From Dulcicalothrix desertica PCC 7102 (GTDB lineage Bacteria > Cyanobacteriota > Cyanobacteriia > Cyanobacteriales > Nostocaceae), in NCBI RefSeq assembly GCF_003991905.1, contig NZ_RSCL01000028.1:60390-124389 (forward strand): DNA of 64,000 nt, in the 5' to 3' direction. Every line of letters begins with the position of its first letter. Position 1 is the stretch's first letter. This document shows, piece by piece, positions 36,666 through 45,539 of the stretch. The translations under genes and the position numbers were made by a program. Under the pieces are notes generated by a model, which made no database searches, was not told the DNA's origin, and worked only from the letters and a program-made list of their open reading frames with translations.

Positions 36666-37204
36666 AACATGAATCGGTAATTATCTGTAGCGAAAATATC
36701 AGATGTTAAACGTTCTGCTTTTCAGATTGCCACAGAAGAGCCATTTTTGGTTGAAGATTTTTCATAAAAATAGCCTGAAGCTTAAAAAAAAACTATCGTA
36801 TTCCCCAAAAAACTCAATAATTCAATTTTTCCACAATCATCCCATAGGCTGACGCTAAATTACTCTTATATGTTCCATCGATTAAATCAATTTTTCATTC
36901 TTCCTAGCATCGGTACCTCGTTTCTGATAGTTCAAAAATACTATTAAATAATAAAAGTATACGGTAAAATATTTAACACATAAAAGATTTACGGTGCCAA
37001 ATTTTATTACTTATAGAAACCGGATTTATACCTTAAGATATTGTAATAAAAATAACGATTTTGCTTATCAACCCGGTTTTTTTTGATTAAGTGAATTAAG
37101 ATAATTTCTATAAGCAGGGGTGAAGAATAATTTCTGGTTAAATTAAGCAACTCGTGAGGTTAATTTAAGTTTATGATTATTAACTACTACTACCAAAGCA
37201 AGTT
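36666..37204. other. Divergent intergenic region, 539 bp
   Basis: No coding sequence is seen. The region holds AT-rich stretches near both gene starts and one copy of the 68-bp dispersed element. I see no RNA gene or riboswitch. Confidence 0.6.
37015..37084. repeat. 68-bp dispersed element (copy 2)
   Basis: AGAAACCGGATTTAT opens it and ACCCGGTTTTTTTT closes it, with GATATTGTAATAAAAATAAC and GATTTTGCTTA inside. The core is shared with 58856-58922 and 23013-23079. Confidence 0.75.
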
Positions 37205-38077
37205 ATGAATCAGCGCGCGCTGCTGTTAGTAAATCATCACTCACGGCAAGGAAGTCAGGGTCTACCAGAAGCTATAGGTTACCTAGAGAAATTGGGCTTT
37301 GAATTAATCAAAGAGTCATGGGAACGACCGCATCAAATGGTAGATGTTATCCACCAATATAAGCATAAAGTAGATTTGGTAATAGTAGGTGGAGGAGATG
37401 GGACTCTTAATACTGCTGTAGATGGGTTAGTAGAGACGCAGTTACGGTTAGGTATTTTACCACTGGGTACTGCAAATGATTTAGCTAGGACTTTGGGTAT
37501 TCCCACCTCGCTGCCCGAAGCGTGTAAAGTCATAGCAGCAGGTAATACTCGTCGGATAGATTTAGGGTGGGTTAACGATAAATACTTTTTCAATGTTGCT
37601 TCTTTAGGGTTAAGCGTCAAAATCACGCAAAATCTCACAAAACAAGCAAAGCGTCGCTGGGGAGTATTTGCTTATGCAGTCGCAGCAATCAAAGTAATTT
37701 TAAAATCTCGACCATTCACCGCTGAAATTCGTGTCAATAACAAATCATATCAAGGCAAAACTGTTCAAATAGCAGTTGGTAACGGTCGTTATTACGGTGG
37801 TGGAATGGCAGTCGCTCATGATGCTACTATCGACGACCAAAAACTTGATATGTATAGCTTAGAAGTTAAACATTGGTGGGAAATCATTTTAATATTACCA
37901 GCAATGCGTAGCGGACACCATGTCAACTGGCGCCAAGTTCGGGCAATATCTGGACAAGAAATAGAAGTAATAACTCGTAAACCACGTCCCATAAATACTG
38001 ATGGTGAAATTACTACTTATACACCCGCACGTTTTCGCGTTATTCCCAAAGCACTCGAAGTATTTGTACCTAAGTAA
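37205..38077 (+). CDS. Lipid kinase, YegS/BmrU/diacylglycerol kinase family
   Basis: The 290-residue protein starts RALLLVNHHSRQGSQGLPEA. The catalytic domain has VIVGGGDGTLNTAVDGL and LGILPLGTANDLARTLGIP, and the C-terminal part RYYGGGMAVAHDATIDDQKL and DGEITTYTPARF. These are the nucleotide-binding and Mg2+ motifs of the DgkB/YegS fold. It phosphorylates diacylglycerol, phosphatidylglycerol or a related lipid at the membrane face; the exact substrate is unknown. Confidence 0.92.
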   Translation: MNQRALLLVNHHSRQGSQGLPEAIGYLEKLGFELIKESWERPHQMVDVIHQYKHKVDLVIVGGGDGTLNTAVDGLVETQLRLGILPLGTANDLARTLGIPTSLPEACKVIAAGNTRRIDLGWVNDKYFFNVASLGLSVKITQNLTKQAKRRWGVFAYAVAAIKVILKSRPFTAEIRVNNKSYQGKTVQIAVGNGRYYGGGMAVAHDATIDDQKLDMYSLEVKHWWEIILILPAMRSGHHVNWRQVRAISGQEIEVITRKPRPINTDGEITTYTPARFRVIPKALEVFVPK

Positions 38078-38641
38078 CAACAAAGAATATATGAATTGAG
38101 TAAATTAAGAAATATTCCTTTTGGCAGTAGCAACATTTTCATCAAATCTTCTATATTGAAATTCAGGCTATATAGGAGTCTGGCGCCAACAAAGCGCACT
38201 AAAACGCAGGTACTTCTACTACGTGCATTACATCTGCCAAGATTTGAATTAGCTCAAATAATCATGGAATGCCATCTTGCAAGAGAAAAACCCTCAGCCT
38301 TCAAGACTGAGAGTTCGATGAATTAGGGTGCATCTATTTTATTGTTCCATTCTAACCATTGGTGCATCCGGAAGATTTTACGAATTATTGAAGTACTCTT
38401 GCATTATTGTATACACATCAAAATACAGGGTAGTTTCTTCAACGTAAGCTTAGAGTCAATTCGGAATTAGGTAGTTTTAATTGATACGTGTAATTAACTA
38501 CTTTTTTTGAAGTTAATCAAAAAAACCCCAAACAACAAATGTTCGGGGTCAATGGTTTAATCAGGGTGCATCTAAAATACTTTATCCAGCTTAACTTAGG
38601 GTGAATCAGGATGAAATGTGGAGACGTTACATGTAACGTCT
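38078..38641. other. Intergenic region, 564 bp, no convincing gene
   Basis: Contains short GGGTGCATCT / GGGTGAATC repeats (near 38327, 38567, 38599), a weak hairpin CTCAGCCTTCAAGACTGAGAG around 38293-38313, the minus-strand terminator at 38524 and the palindrome at 38618. A TTG-started frame (38096-38326) lacks coding character. Confidence 0.55.
38518..38548 (-). terminator. Rho-independent terminator of the CHAT-sigma operon
   Basis: On the minus strand ACCCCGAAC-ATTTGTT-GTTTGGGGT forms a 9-bp stem with one G-U pair, followed directly by seven U. It lies about 94 bp beyond the DUF928 stop and is the clearest end for the transcript running from 46934. Confidence 0.75.
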
Positions 38642-38645
38642 CTAC
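38618..38645. repeat. 28-bp palindrome (copy 5), supplies a stop codon
   Basis: GTGGAGACGTTACA plus near-complement, one mismatch. The DUF928 stop codon TAG (38644-38642) is the TAG of the palindrome arm. Confidence 0.9.
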
Positions 38646-39427
38646 TTTGTACAACAGTTCGTTACAGGAAGCTTGGCGATTTTTTCTAACTTTACCTGTG
38701 TTAATAACTCATTCCAAGCCAACGAGGCATCTTGTGACTTAGTGGCGCGCATATTTACTGCTATACTAGTCAACGCATCGAACCATATACCGTTTTGAGC
38801 GTATATACCTGCTTGTTCAATAGGAGTTTTGGCGCCTGCAAGCTGATTTTTAAGTTTTGTTGATATACTTACCCTTTGAATACTACCCTCCACACTGCCT
38901 GGTTTGTCTTCTACAGTTTCAACATCACAGTAAACTGACAACGACCATCTGTAAATTTTATTCGTTTGTAAGGGTGGTATTGTATTCGGAACGCTAAAAC
39001 TGACAATTCCCTGTGGGACTTCTGATTTTAACGTGGTTTTATAAATTTCTTTACCCTGATTCTCTTTCAAAACAAACTCTACAGCATCTTTTTTAGTTAA
39101 TTTTCTAGGTAATGCAAACCAAAATTGAGGTCTAGAAGAAACCGTTTGTCCCCATAAATAATTACTATTTTTACCCAACATTGTAGGTACCAAAGCTGTT
39201 GGTTCACAACCCCTTCCGGCGCCTCCTTGTCCTCCCGTTCCTGTTGGTTCACCGCTAGTTGTTGGTGGTGGGGGTGGTTCGTACTTTATCGATGCTAATA
39301 TTAAATTGGGGTTTTTAGTATTTAGTGGTTCTTTTGACTCAGCGTTAGGAAAGTTTCCGCAACTTGTAGATATTGCTGTAAGTAAAAGAATTTTCACTGT
39401 TTGGGTGTAAAATTTCAATGTAGTCAT
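38642..39427 (-). CDS. DUF928 family secreted protein
   Basis: The 261-residue protein has an export signal ending STSCGNFPNA, possibly a weak lipobox. A Pro-rich linker (EPPPPPTTSGEPTGTGGQGG, then AGRGCEP) and the DUF928 core follow, with FWFALPRKLTKKDAVEFVL, GIVSFSVPNTIPPLQTNKIY and RWSLSVYCD. DUF928 proteins in cyanobacteria often lie near CHAT, CHASE2 and two-partner secretion genes (from memory). The function is unknown; a periplasmic or cell-surface beta domain is likely. The last residues CCTK and the stop codon arise at the border of a dispersed palindrome. Confidence 0.8.
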   Translation of the reverse strand: MTTLKFYTQTVKILLLTAISTSCGNFPNAESKEPLNTKNPNLILASIKYEPPPPPTTSGEPTGTGGQGGAGRGCEPTALVPTMLGKNSNYLWGQTVSSRPQFWFALPRKLTKKDAVEFVLKENQGKEIYKTTLKSEVPQGIVSFSVPNTIPPLQTNKIYRWSLSVYCDVETVEDKPGSVEGSIQRVSISTKLKNQLAGAKTPIEQAGIYAQNGIWFDALTSIAVNMRATKSQDASLAWNELLTQVKLEKIAKLPVTNCCTK

Positions 39428-39475
39428 AATTTATAGATTTTCGTTATATATCTTAATACGGTTTAGTTAAAGCGA

Positions 39476-40663
39476 TTATGCAGAAATTGGACGATTTGCT
39501 TTAACACAGGCGCCTGTCACTAGAAAAGCTACAGCACCAATAAATGCTTCAGGTATAATACCAACATTACCTAACTCAGGAAATATAATCGACAGCAAAG
39601 TTGCTCCTAAAGCAGCACCAGCAAAATATGTTCCTACAGCTAAACCTGCTCGTTGCGGTGTAAAAAGCGATAGTGCCAAAGGAACCGCACCATTTATAAT
39701 TAGACTAAATGTACCAACAGTCAGTAAAAGTAAAACAAAATTGGCGCCGAAAAACAGCATCAGCAACATTAACGCTGAAATAATACGACTCCCCCAAATC
39801 ATTGCTTGACGATTACCAATTTTACTTGCAAACGCACCAGCAGGTAAAGATGCAAACGCCAGTGCCAGAGCAATAATAAACATCATTCCATCAACATTCT
39901 TTATACCCAACTCAATTTTGAGTAGTTTTCCCAAAACATCCATTAATAACCGTGAACCCCAAGCAACTCCAAAACCAGTTCCCAAAAGTAAAAATAGTAT
40001 TGATGATGGTTCTGATATTCTACTTTGTACAGGTTCAGCAACAGGTTCTTCAGGTGGATTAACATATCGCAATAATAAAGCAGCACCAAGTAAAACAAAC
40101 GAACCAGTCGCAAAACTAAAAACGGCGCCTAAACTAAGAATAAAATTAGTACTAATAGGTTTAAAAGCAGTAATAATGCCAGAAGCTAAAGTTAACAAAC
40201 TTCCTGCCAACGGCAAATCATTTTTTGAAGCATATTTTCCTAATAATGCAGTTGCAGGACTACGAAAAACAGCCATCGTGAATGACCAACCGACAATGAC
40301 AAACAAAAAAATCCAGCGAGTAGCATCAGACAAAGGTAAAAGCGCAATAACAGCAGGTATAACAATAAATAAAGCGGATGAAACAATTACACCAGCAGAA
40401 ACAAAATAAAAACGACTAACAAACCAGCGCTTGGCATTATCTGAAAGACTACCCATCAAAGGTTCTAATACCACAGCCAGTAAATTCTCAACAATTAACA
40501 GTCCAACAGCAAAGTCCTTATCAAAACCAATCGTTACCAAAAGCTGCGGTATATAGAGATTATAAACCACCCAGCACAAAGTAATTGCAAATTGCATTCC
40601 AGCCAAGGCGCCGACTTGTAACCACATTACCCGCTTCGGATTGATTTCTATTATTCTTGCCAT
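39476..40663 (-). CDS. MFS transporter
   Basis: The 395-residue protein has about twelve membrane segments and an MFS loop motif between segments 2 and 3 (EPLMGSLSDNAKRWFVSRF, a DxxxxRR-like variant). The second half repeats the pattern (LPAGAFASKIGNRQAMIWGS). Substrate unknown; sugar/drug-type symporters share this look. It lies 48 bp upstream of DUF928 and 111 bp downstream of the CHAT-CHASE2 gene on the same strand, so it is probably carried on the same transcript. Confidence 0.85.
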   Translation of the reverse strand: MARIIEINPKRVMWLQVGALAGMQFAITLCWVVYNLYIPQLLVTIGFDKDFAVGLLIVENLLAVVLEPLMGSLSDNAKRWFVSRFYFVSAGVIVSSALFIVIPAVIALLPLSDATRWIFLFVIVGWSFTMAVFRSPATALLGKYASKNDLPLAGSLLTLASGIITAFKPISTNFILSLGAVFSFATGSFVLLGAALLLRYVNPPEEPVAEPVQSRISEPSSILFLLLGTGFGVAWGSRLLMDVLGKLLKIELGIKNVDGMMFIIALALAFASLPAGAFASKIGNRQAMIWGSRIISALMLLMLFFGANFVLLLLTVGTFSLIINGAVPLALSLFTPQRAGLAVGTYFAGAALGATLLSIIFPELGNVGIIPEAFIGAVAFLVTGACVKANRPISA

Positions 40664-40774
40664 ATGCTTACACCTTCAAACCCGTTTGTCTACTTATCAC
40701 GGTCAGAAAAAGAACAATATGCAAGCTGTGGGGGAAAGGGAAGAGTCTAAAATTTTAACTAAATGGTGCCATCA

Positions 40775-43132
40775 TTAAATGTCTTGATTCTTTAATAATA
40801 TAAAAACAACGGCGCCATTAGTTATCATAAAACTTAATAACGGCGCCACTAAAGGCACCCAACCACTATAATTTAGTATTATCCAACACGTAGTAAATAG
40901 TATTATTACTGTGATAGAAACAGCAATACCCATAAATAATATTTTACGAAATCTCCAAGCAATAAATCCACCAAGTGTTGACCAGCAAGCAATCCAAATA
41001 GTTTCTTGCCAGATTGACCAAACCCATAGTAAGGGTCTGTTATCTAAAACGGTGCTGAGTATTTGACTCAACATATGTGCATGAACTAATACACCGGGTA
41101 TTTTATTTGAACTCGCACCATAGGGAGTTGACCAATAATCACCTGCACTGCGGTCTACTATACCAATTAAAATGATACGATTTTTGATAGCTTGCGGATT
41201 TACTTTATCGCTGAAAATATCTTTAAGTGTGACTCTTTGTGCTATCATATTTGCGTCAGTCATTGCCCGATAGTTTAATAATATCTGACTTCCTGACGAA
41301 TTTATACCTTGATATCCTCCTGTACGTGTGCTTATGGATGGAAATATACTTTTGCCTAATTTTAAATTCCCATTGGCTGTAAATTCTGTTTTAATATTAT
41401 GTTGAGCGTATAAATATTGAATTGCAAGCTTTGTATTAAATGCATATGCTGCCGTACAACGAGAAGTTGTATTTGGTGTCATGAATAATAAATGGCGCCT
41501 AATTGCACCGTCATTATCTTGGATAAAATTGCTAAATCCTAACTGTGAGGCAGAAATTTCCGGTGATGGTAAAGTACCTGTAGGGTTGTCTTTAGTATCA
41601 GGACGTTTACAAACACCTATTAAGTTTGAATTTTTTAATGTGGATGCTAATTCTGGTTTCAAGCTTGGATAATCTCGGTAGATATCCAAACCAATCAGTG
41701 TAGGTTGATGTTTATTTAAGTAAGTTAGTAGTCGATTTAGTGTACTATCAGATAAAGAACCATAACGAGGCTCTTTCGGTTGCGCTTGAATATCTTCGGG
41801 TGTAACTGTAACAACTAATATTCTATCATCAGGCGGTTCAGGAGTTCGTGACCGCATTAATAAATCAAATGCCCACAAATCTACAGCAGATAATAATCCA
41901 AAAAATCTGATTCCTGTGACTAATAGCGTACTTGCCAGACTAGATGCCAAAATCTTCTGTAACGCACGATGTGATGGGAATAATTGAATGGATGGGTGCT
42001 TTCCACACAATTCTGACCAAGTAAAAGGTACTTCCGCAGGATTTTGGCAAATTACAGGTAACCAAGTTGCACATGGAAATTGCGCTTCTAGTCCTTGTAA
42101 CTTCTCCCTTGCTTCCCGAACCGCAATATAAAGAGACTTTCCTTGTTTGAAAGCAGTGAGAAAATGCTTCAAAAATTCCTGGGCAACTTTATCAGGAACA
42201 GGTTCCCGCATTACAATGACTTGGGGTAAATGTAAATCTGCCAAATCAACAGCTAACCCCAAACCATCACAAGAGTTAAAGATAGCTAATTTTAAACCGT
42301 TGGATATAGCTTTTCTCAAACCATACTTCAATTGCTCAACTGTGAGAGTTTCCGTTGAGTTAATTTGAATACATCCTGTGTTACCTTTTGCTTGACTCGA
42401 ACTATGTCCAGCAAAAAATAAAATATCCCATTCCAACTGCCAAAGCTGTTCGTTTAGTTCTTGTGAGGTTGGTTCTGTCAAAAAGGTAATTTCTGCTTCT
42501 GAAAGTTTTTCTACGAGTATCTTTTGGTCTTGAGTCACATTAATACCAGTACTATCACCCAAAATACTGAGAATTTTTACCTTTTTTTTGGCGCCATTTG
42601 GTGTATTAGTTTTAAAGGGACGTGCATATTCAGGAGGACTAAGGGCAATTTCAGCGAGCGGATAATCAGATAAAAAATCCCACAAAGACCAAGGTAATGT
42701 TAAAATAGTCGATGGCGCCACAATTACGAAACAAATTTCATCAAAAGGCGTTAAGTGAGTTCGTAACTTGCGCTCGATACTTAAAAACGAACCAGCACAT
42801 AACCAGCGGTTGAATTGAACTTGTACATCTCGACATAGTTCTTGAAACTCAGCGTGAGAAATCTGCCCAATATCCTCATCATCGTCATCAATCTCAAAAT
42901 CCAAAGATTGATTTTGATTATAAGCATTTACATGGGAAATGCGAAAATTCGCGTAAAACGACTTATATAGCAACTGCCAACGCTGATAAAGTGTATCAAG
43001 ATTTGGCATAGGAGGTAAACTCCCAGTAAACTGCATACTAGTTCTCTCCGAGTCCCAAAATTGCACAGTCACAGTTGGAAACCCTTGTAACAAATCACCT
43101 TGTCCTAAATTTAAAACAACAAGTCGATACAT
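40775..43132 (-). CDS. CHAT peptidase - CHASE2 membrane receptor
   Basis: About 785 residues from MYRLVVLNLG. Residues about 110-375 form a CHAT (caspase-like) domain with catalytic His243 in LFFAGHSSS and Cys288 in AIFNSCDGLG, both intact. A membrane segment near 397-415 leads to a CHASE2 sensor (LLSAVDLWAFDLLMRSRTPE, VVTVTPEDIQA, PTLIGLDIYRDYP), and three more membrane segments close the protein. The predicted topology is cytoplasmic protease, periplasmic sensor. Most CHASE2 receptors place the output after the last membrane segments; here it is N-terminal. The gene lies 64 bp downstream of DUF1822. I infer that a periplasmic signal switches a cytoplasmic protease. The frame upstream of 43132 is an AAAG/GGACACAAA microsatellite. 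Confidence 0.85.
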   Translation of the reverse strand: MYRLVVLNLGQGDLLQGFPTVTVQFWDSERTSMQFTGSLPPMPNLDTLYQRWQLLYKSFYANFRISHVNAYNQNQSLDFEIDDDDEDIGQISHAEFQELCRDVQVQFNRWLCAGSFLSIERKLRTHLTPFDEICFVIVAPSTILTLPWSLWDFLSDYPLAEIALSPPEYARPFKTNTPNGAKKKVKILSILGDSTGINVTQDQKILVEKLSEAEITFLTEPTSQELNEQLWQLEWDILFFAGHSSSQAKGNTGCIQINSTETLTVEQLKYGLRKAISNGLKLAIFNSCDGLGLAVDLADLHLPQVIVMREPVPDKVAQEFLKHFLTAFKQGKSLYIAVREAREKLQGLEAQFPCATWLPVICQNPAEVPFTWSELCGKHPSIQLFPSHRALQKILASSLASTLLVTGIRFFGLLSAVDLWAFDLLMRSRTPEPPDDRILVVTVTPEDIQAQPKEPRYGSLSDSTLNRLLTYLNKHQPTLIGLDIYRDYPSLKPELASTLKNSNLIGVCKRPDTKDNPTGTLPSPEISASQLGFSNFIQDNDGAIRRHLLFMTPNTTSRCTAAYAFNTKLAIQYLYAQHNIKTEFTANGNLKLGKSIFPSISTRTGGYQGINSSGSQILLNYRAMTDANMIAQRVTLKDIFSDKVNPQAIKNRIILIGIVDRSAGDYWSTPYGASSNKIPGVLVHAHMLSQILSTVLDNRPLLWVWSIWQETIWIACWSTLGGFIAWRFRKILFMGIAVSITVIILFTTCWIILNYSGWVPLVAPLLSFMITNGAVVFILLKNQDI

Positions 43133-43190
43133 CTTTTCTTTCTTTCTTTCTTTGTGTCCTTTGTGTCCTTTGTGGTAAAATAAATAACAC
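43133..43190. repeat. Low-complexity leader (CACAAAGGA / GAAA repeats)
   Basis: On the minus strand ACCACAAAGGACACAAAGGA then CACAAAGAAAGAAAGAAAG precedes the ATG of the CHAT-CHASE2 gene. The purine-rich run may serve as ribosome entry. A related CTTTTTGTG repeat occurs at 58583-58613. Confidence 0.6.
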
Positions 43191-43196
43191 TTCAAA

Positions 43197-44312
43197 TTAC
43201 AACACAAAATTTTCCATCACCACAAACTCCCCAACTTCAACTTGAACACTAAACTCAACACCCACAGGACTCTTAAACCGCTTCAACTGAATAATATTAT
43301 CTAGATTACGCGATTGAACAGACTGAATAACATCACCCGAAGCAGAAACCAACTTCAAACAAGTCCCAGATGCCAAATACTCATCTTGACTACCAGAACG
43401 CAATTGAATACGAATACCCATTCTACCATCTGGCTCAGTTTCCAAACCCAACACCAAAAAAGCTTCACCATCAGGCAAATTTAAACATTTCACCCTTTTG
43501 ATAGATGTGTCATTTTCCGTTGTTCTCAACCCAAAACTGGCGCCTAAGTTAGGTGATAATATAGTATCCAACGATTGCCAAGCATCAGCAAAAGTATTTT
43601 GTAACCACAGACCAAGGTTAGTTTTAGTAGATATTCCTTGACGCAGTTGATATAAACGTTGGCGCCAGTTATCATCAGTTATTAACCCTGCCCATAACGA
43701 AAAAGGTATTTCTAATCGAGGTTGAATGATATTAGAATTTCCCAATCTTAATAGTAAATTCTCCGCTTGGGTTGCGCTTCCCGAAGATAAAGCAGGAACC
43801 GTAACACGAGTAGGTTCATTTGCGTTTAATTGACTAACTACCCATAACACGTTTAAATCGGGAATAAAATATTGAGCATCTAGACTGTATGTTCTATCAA
43901 AATTGTAAGTAGCTGATAATTTTATATCTTTGTGCGTGGTATATCCCCAAACTCGCAGTGATAGTTCATCTGGATTAATTTGAACCGCTAAATAGTAATC
44001 TCCTGCTAATTTAGGAATATCTACCCATTCTTGGGGTATTGTGCATTCTGTTGTATCTATAGATATTTCTGGTATTAAGATTATACGTTTATTTCTCCAA
44101 GTAAAGGCGGCGCCGTTAACATGTGTCCAAAAGCTAGGAACTGAGACCTCATCTATCGTTACATCCTCTTCTAAAGTTGGTAAAAAGGTCTGTAAACAAA
44201 CTTGGTTGAGAAATATATTCCAAGAAGTACCGCTATGGCGCCATAATTGTTCTACTAAGTCTGGGGAAATTTCTAATTCTATTTGGTTGGGGTTATCGAA
44301 TAGGATAGTCAT
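43197..44312 (-). CDS. DUF1822 family protein (copy 2)
   Basis: About 371 residues starting MTILFDNPNQIELEISPDLV. It shares IPQEWVDIPKLAGDYYLAVQ, RVWGYTTHKDIKLSATY, LRLGNSNIIQPRLEIPFSLW and WRQRLYQLRQG with the copy at 18292, so the two are paralogues. No signal, membrane segment or enzyme motif. The ATG overlaps the TGA of the sigma gene as ATGA (44312-44309), a classical translational-coupling overlap. As a fixed partner of the sigma factor it is a candidate regulator or anti-sigma (inference). Confidence 0.82.
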   Translation of the reverse strand: MTILFDNPNQIELEISPDLVEQLWRHSGTSWNIFLNQVCLQTFLPTLEEDVTIDEVSVPSFWTHVNGAAFTWRNKRIILIPEISIDTTECTIPQEWVDIPKLAGDYYLAVQINPDELSLRVWGYTTHKDIKLSATYNFDRTYSLDAQYFIPDLNVLWVVSQLNANEPTRVTVPALSSGSATQAENLLLRLGNSNIIQPRLEIPFSLWAGLITDDNWRQRLYQLRQGISTKTNLGLWLQNTFADAWQSLDTILSPNLGASFGLRTTENDTSIKRVKCLNLPDGEAFLVLGLETEPDGRMGIRIQLRSGSQDEYLASGTCLKLVSASGDVIQSVQSRNLDNIIQLKRFKSPVGVEFSVQVEVGEFVVMENFVL

Positions 44313-45493
44313 AATTTTTGCGTGTAGTATGTCTGTAACCATTCTTCAAGGGTTGTGCTGATATATTTAACCACGTCTGAGGTTACGGTAATATGCAGCG
44401 TCTCTTGACTCCAACGAGTTAGAGTTAGTAGTAAAGACTCACGGGTTTTGGATAATTTACGCGATACTGTGTACTGTTGTACTGCTAATTGTTTCGCTAT
44501 TTGTTGTTGGGTAAGATTTTGTTGGTAGTATAGCTGGAGTAGTTGTTGAGCGGATTCGTCAAGTTTTGTAACAGCTTCTTGTAAAAGAGTATTGATTTGA
44601 TTTTTTTGGTCAAGACGTGTGGTTTGTTCTTCTTGTTCAATAAGTTCTGTGAGTAAAGAGGAAGATGTATCTACTAGGTCATCTTGAATTTCTCCTTCTT
44701 CATATCCTGGTTTCGGAGAGTTGAGAGATTTTATTGAAGGATACAAATATTTACGAACTTGGGCGCCGCATTCGCTTATCCAACGTTCTATAGTTTCTTT
44801 AGTACATTCAGCACTATTAGAAGAAAGTTGGCGCCGCATTTGATTGTAGTATACAGCGATTTGTTGCCATATCTCAGGGTCAGGCGCCTTTCGTTGTCTA
44901 ATTTGTGGGGATTTTTGGGGTAGGTAAATATGGGTATAACAACTCCAAGCTAGTACATAACGTTCAATCGTTGGGGTGTCATAACCAGAATTTTGTAATG
45001 ACTCTATCAAAATTTTGCGACTGATTTTGAGTAGTAAACCCCAATCAGTACAAAAATTAACTTCTCGATTTTGACGTAAATAATTACGGATAATATTTGC
45101 AAAAGTCGTACTAGCGTATGCTTTGAGACTACCACTAACATCAGGATTACAAGTGTGGAGAATTTTTGGAACTCCAGCAATTGCAATTTGGAAAAAGTCT
45201 GACATTTTTTCTTGAGACTCTTGCAACCTGGGGAGTAATTTATGTACACTCCAGTAACAAGACTCTTGCAAGTAAGCGGACATATGTCCTAGTGCAAGTT
45301 GAGGATTTTTTGAAGTTTGTGATTGTTTGTGCCAATATACAGCTAAAAAGTCTTCTTTATATTTATCGGAATTATCTAAAAAAGCTTTGATACTGCGATG
45401 TAGTCTAGCATCAGTTGCCCAACCGCTAGCTCTGTCATCGGAAAATAGCAAAAAAGTAGAAAATATGTCAGTGATATTTTGACGTACACGCAT
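44309..45493 (-). CDS. Divergent sigma-70 family factor (copy 2)
   Basis: The 394-residue paralogue of the factor at 17127 has region-2-like DFFQIAIAGVPKILHTCNPD and YASTTFANIIRNYLRQNREV, a long middle, and region 4 with LDESAQQLLQLYYQQNLTQQ then QIAKQLAVQQYTVSRKL. The end ETLHITVTSDVVKYISTTLE resembles copy 1. It should direct RNA polymerase to a special promoter set, unknown here. It is flanked by CHAT genes: a secreted CHAT 46 bp upstream and, through DUF1822, a membrane CHAT downstream. Its Shine-Dalgarno lies in a TTAGGAG heptamer array. Confidence 0.82.
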   Translation of the reverse strand: MRVRQNITDIFSTFLLFSDDRASGWATDARLHRSIKAFLDNSDKYKEDFLAVYWHKQSQTSKNPQLALGHMSAYLQESCYWSVHKLLPRLQESQEKMSDFFQIAIAGVPKILHTCNPDVSGSLKAYASTTFANIIRNYLRQNREVNFCTDWGLLLKISRKILIESLQNSGYDTPTIERYVLAWSCYTHIYLPQKSPQIRQRKAPDPEIWQQIAVYYNQMRRQLSSNSAECTKETIERWISECGAQVRKYLYPSIKSLNSPKPGYEEGEIQDDLVDTSSSLLTELIEQEEQTTRLDQKNQINTLLQEAVTKLDESAQQLLQLYYQQNLTQQQIAKQLAVQQYTVSRKLSKTRESLLLTLTRWSQETLHITVTSDVVKYISTTLEEWLQTYYTQKL

Positions 45494-45512
45494 AATATTA
45501 AACTTCCGCTCC

Positions 45513-45533
45513 TCCTAACTCCTAACTCCTAAC
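45513..45533. repeat. TTAGGAG heptamer array acting as leader of the sigma gene
   Basis: Three CTCCTAA units (TTAGGAG on the minus strand) followed by GAGCGG lie just upstream of the sigma ATG at 45493. The final unit makes AGGAGGAG, a strong Shine-Dalgarno. Copy-number change would move or remove ribosome-binding sequence (inference). Confidence 0.65.
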
Positions 45534-45539
45534 TTTTAT

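Noticed and set aside
38096..38326. 76-residue frame after the lipid kinase
   Set aside because: TTG start, no ribosome-binding site, crosses a weak hairpin, no recognisable family.
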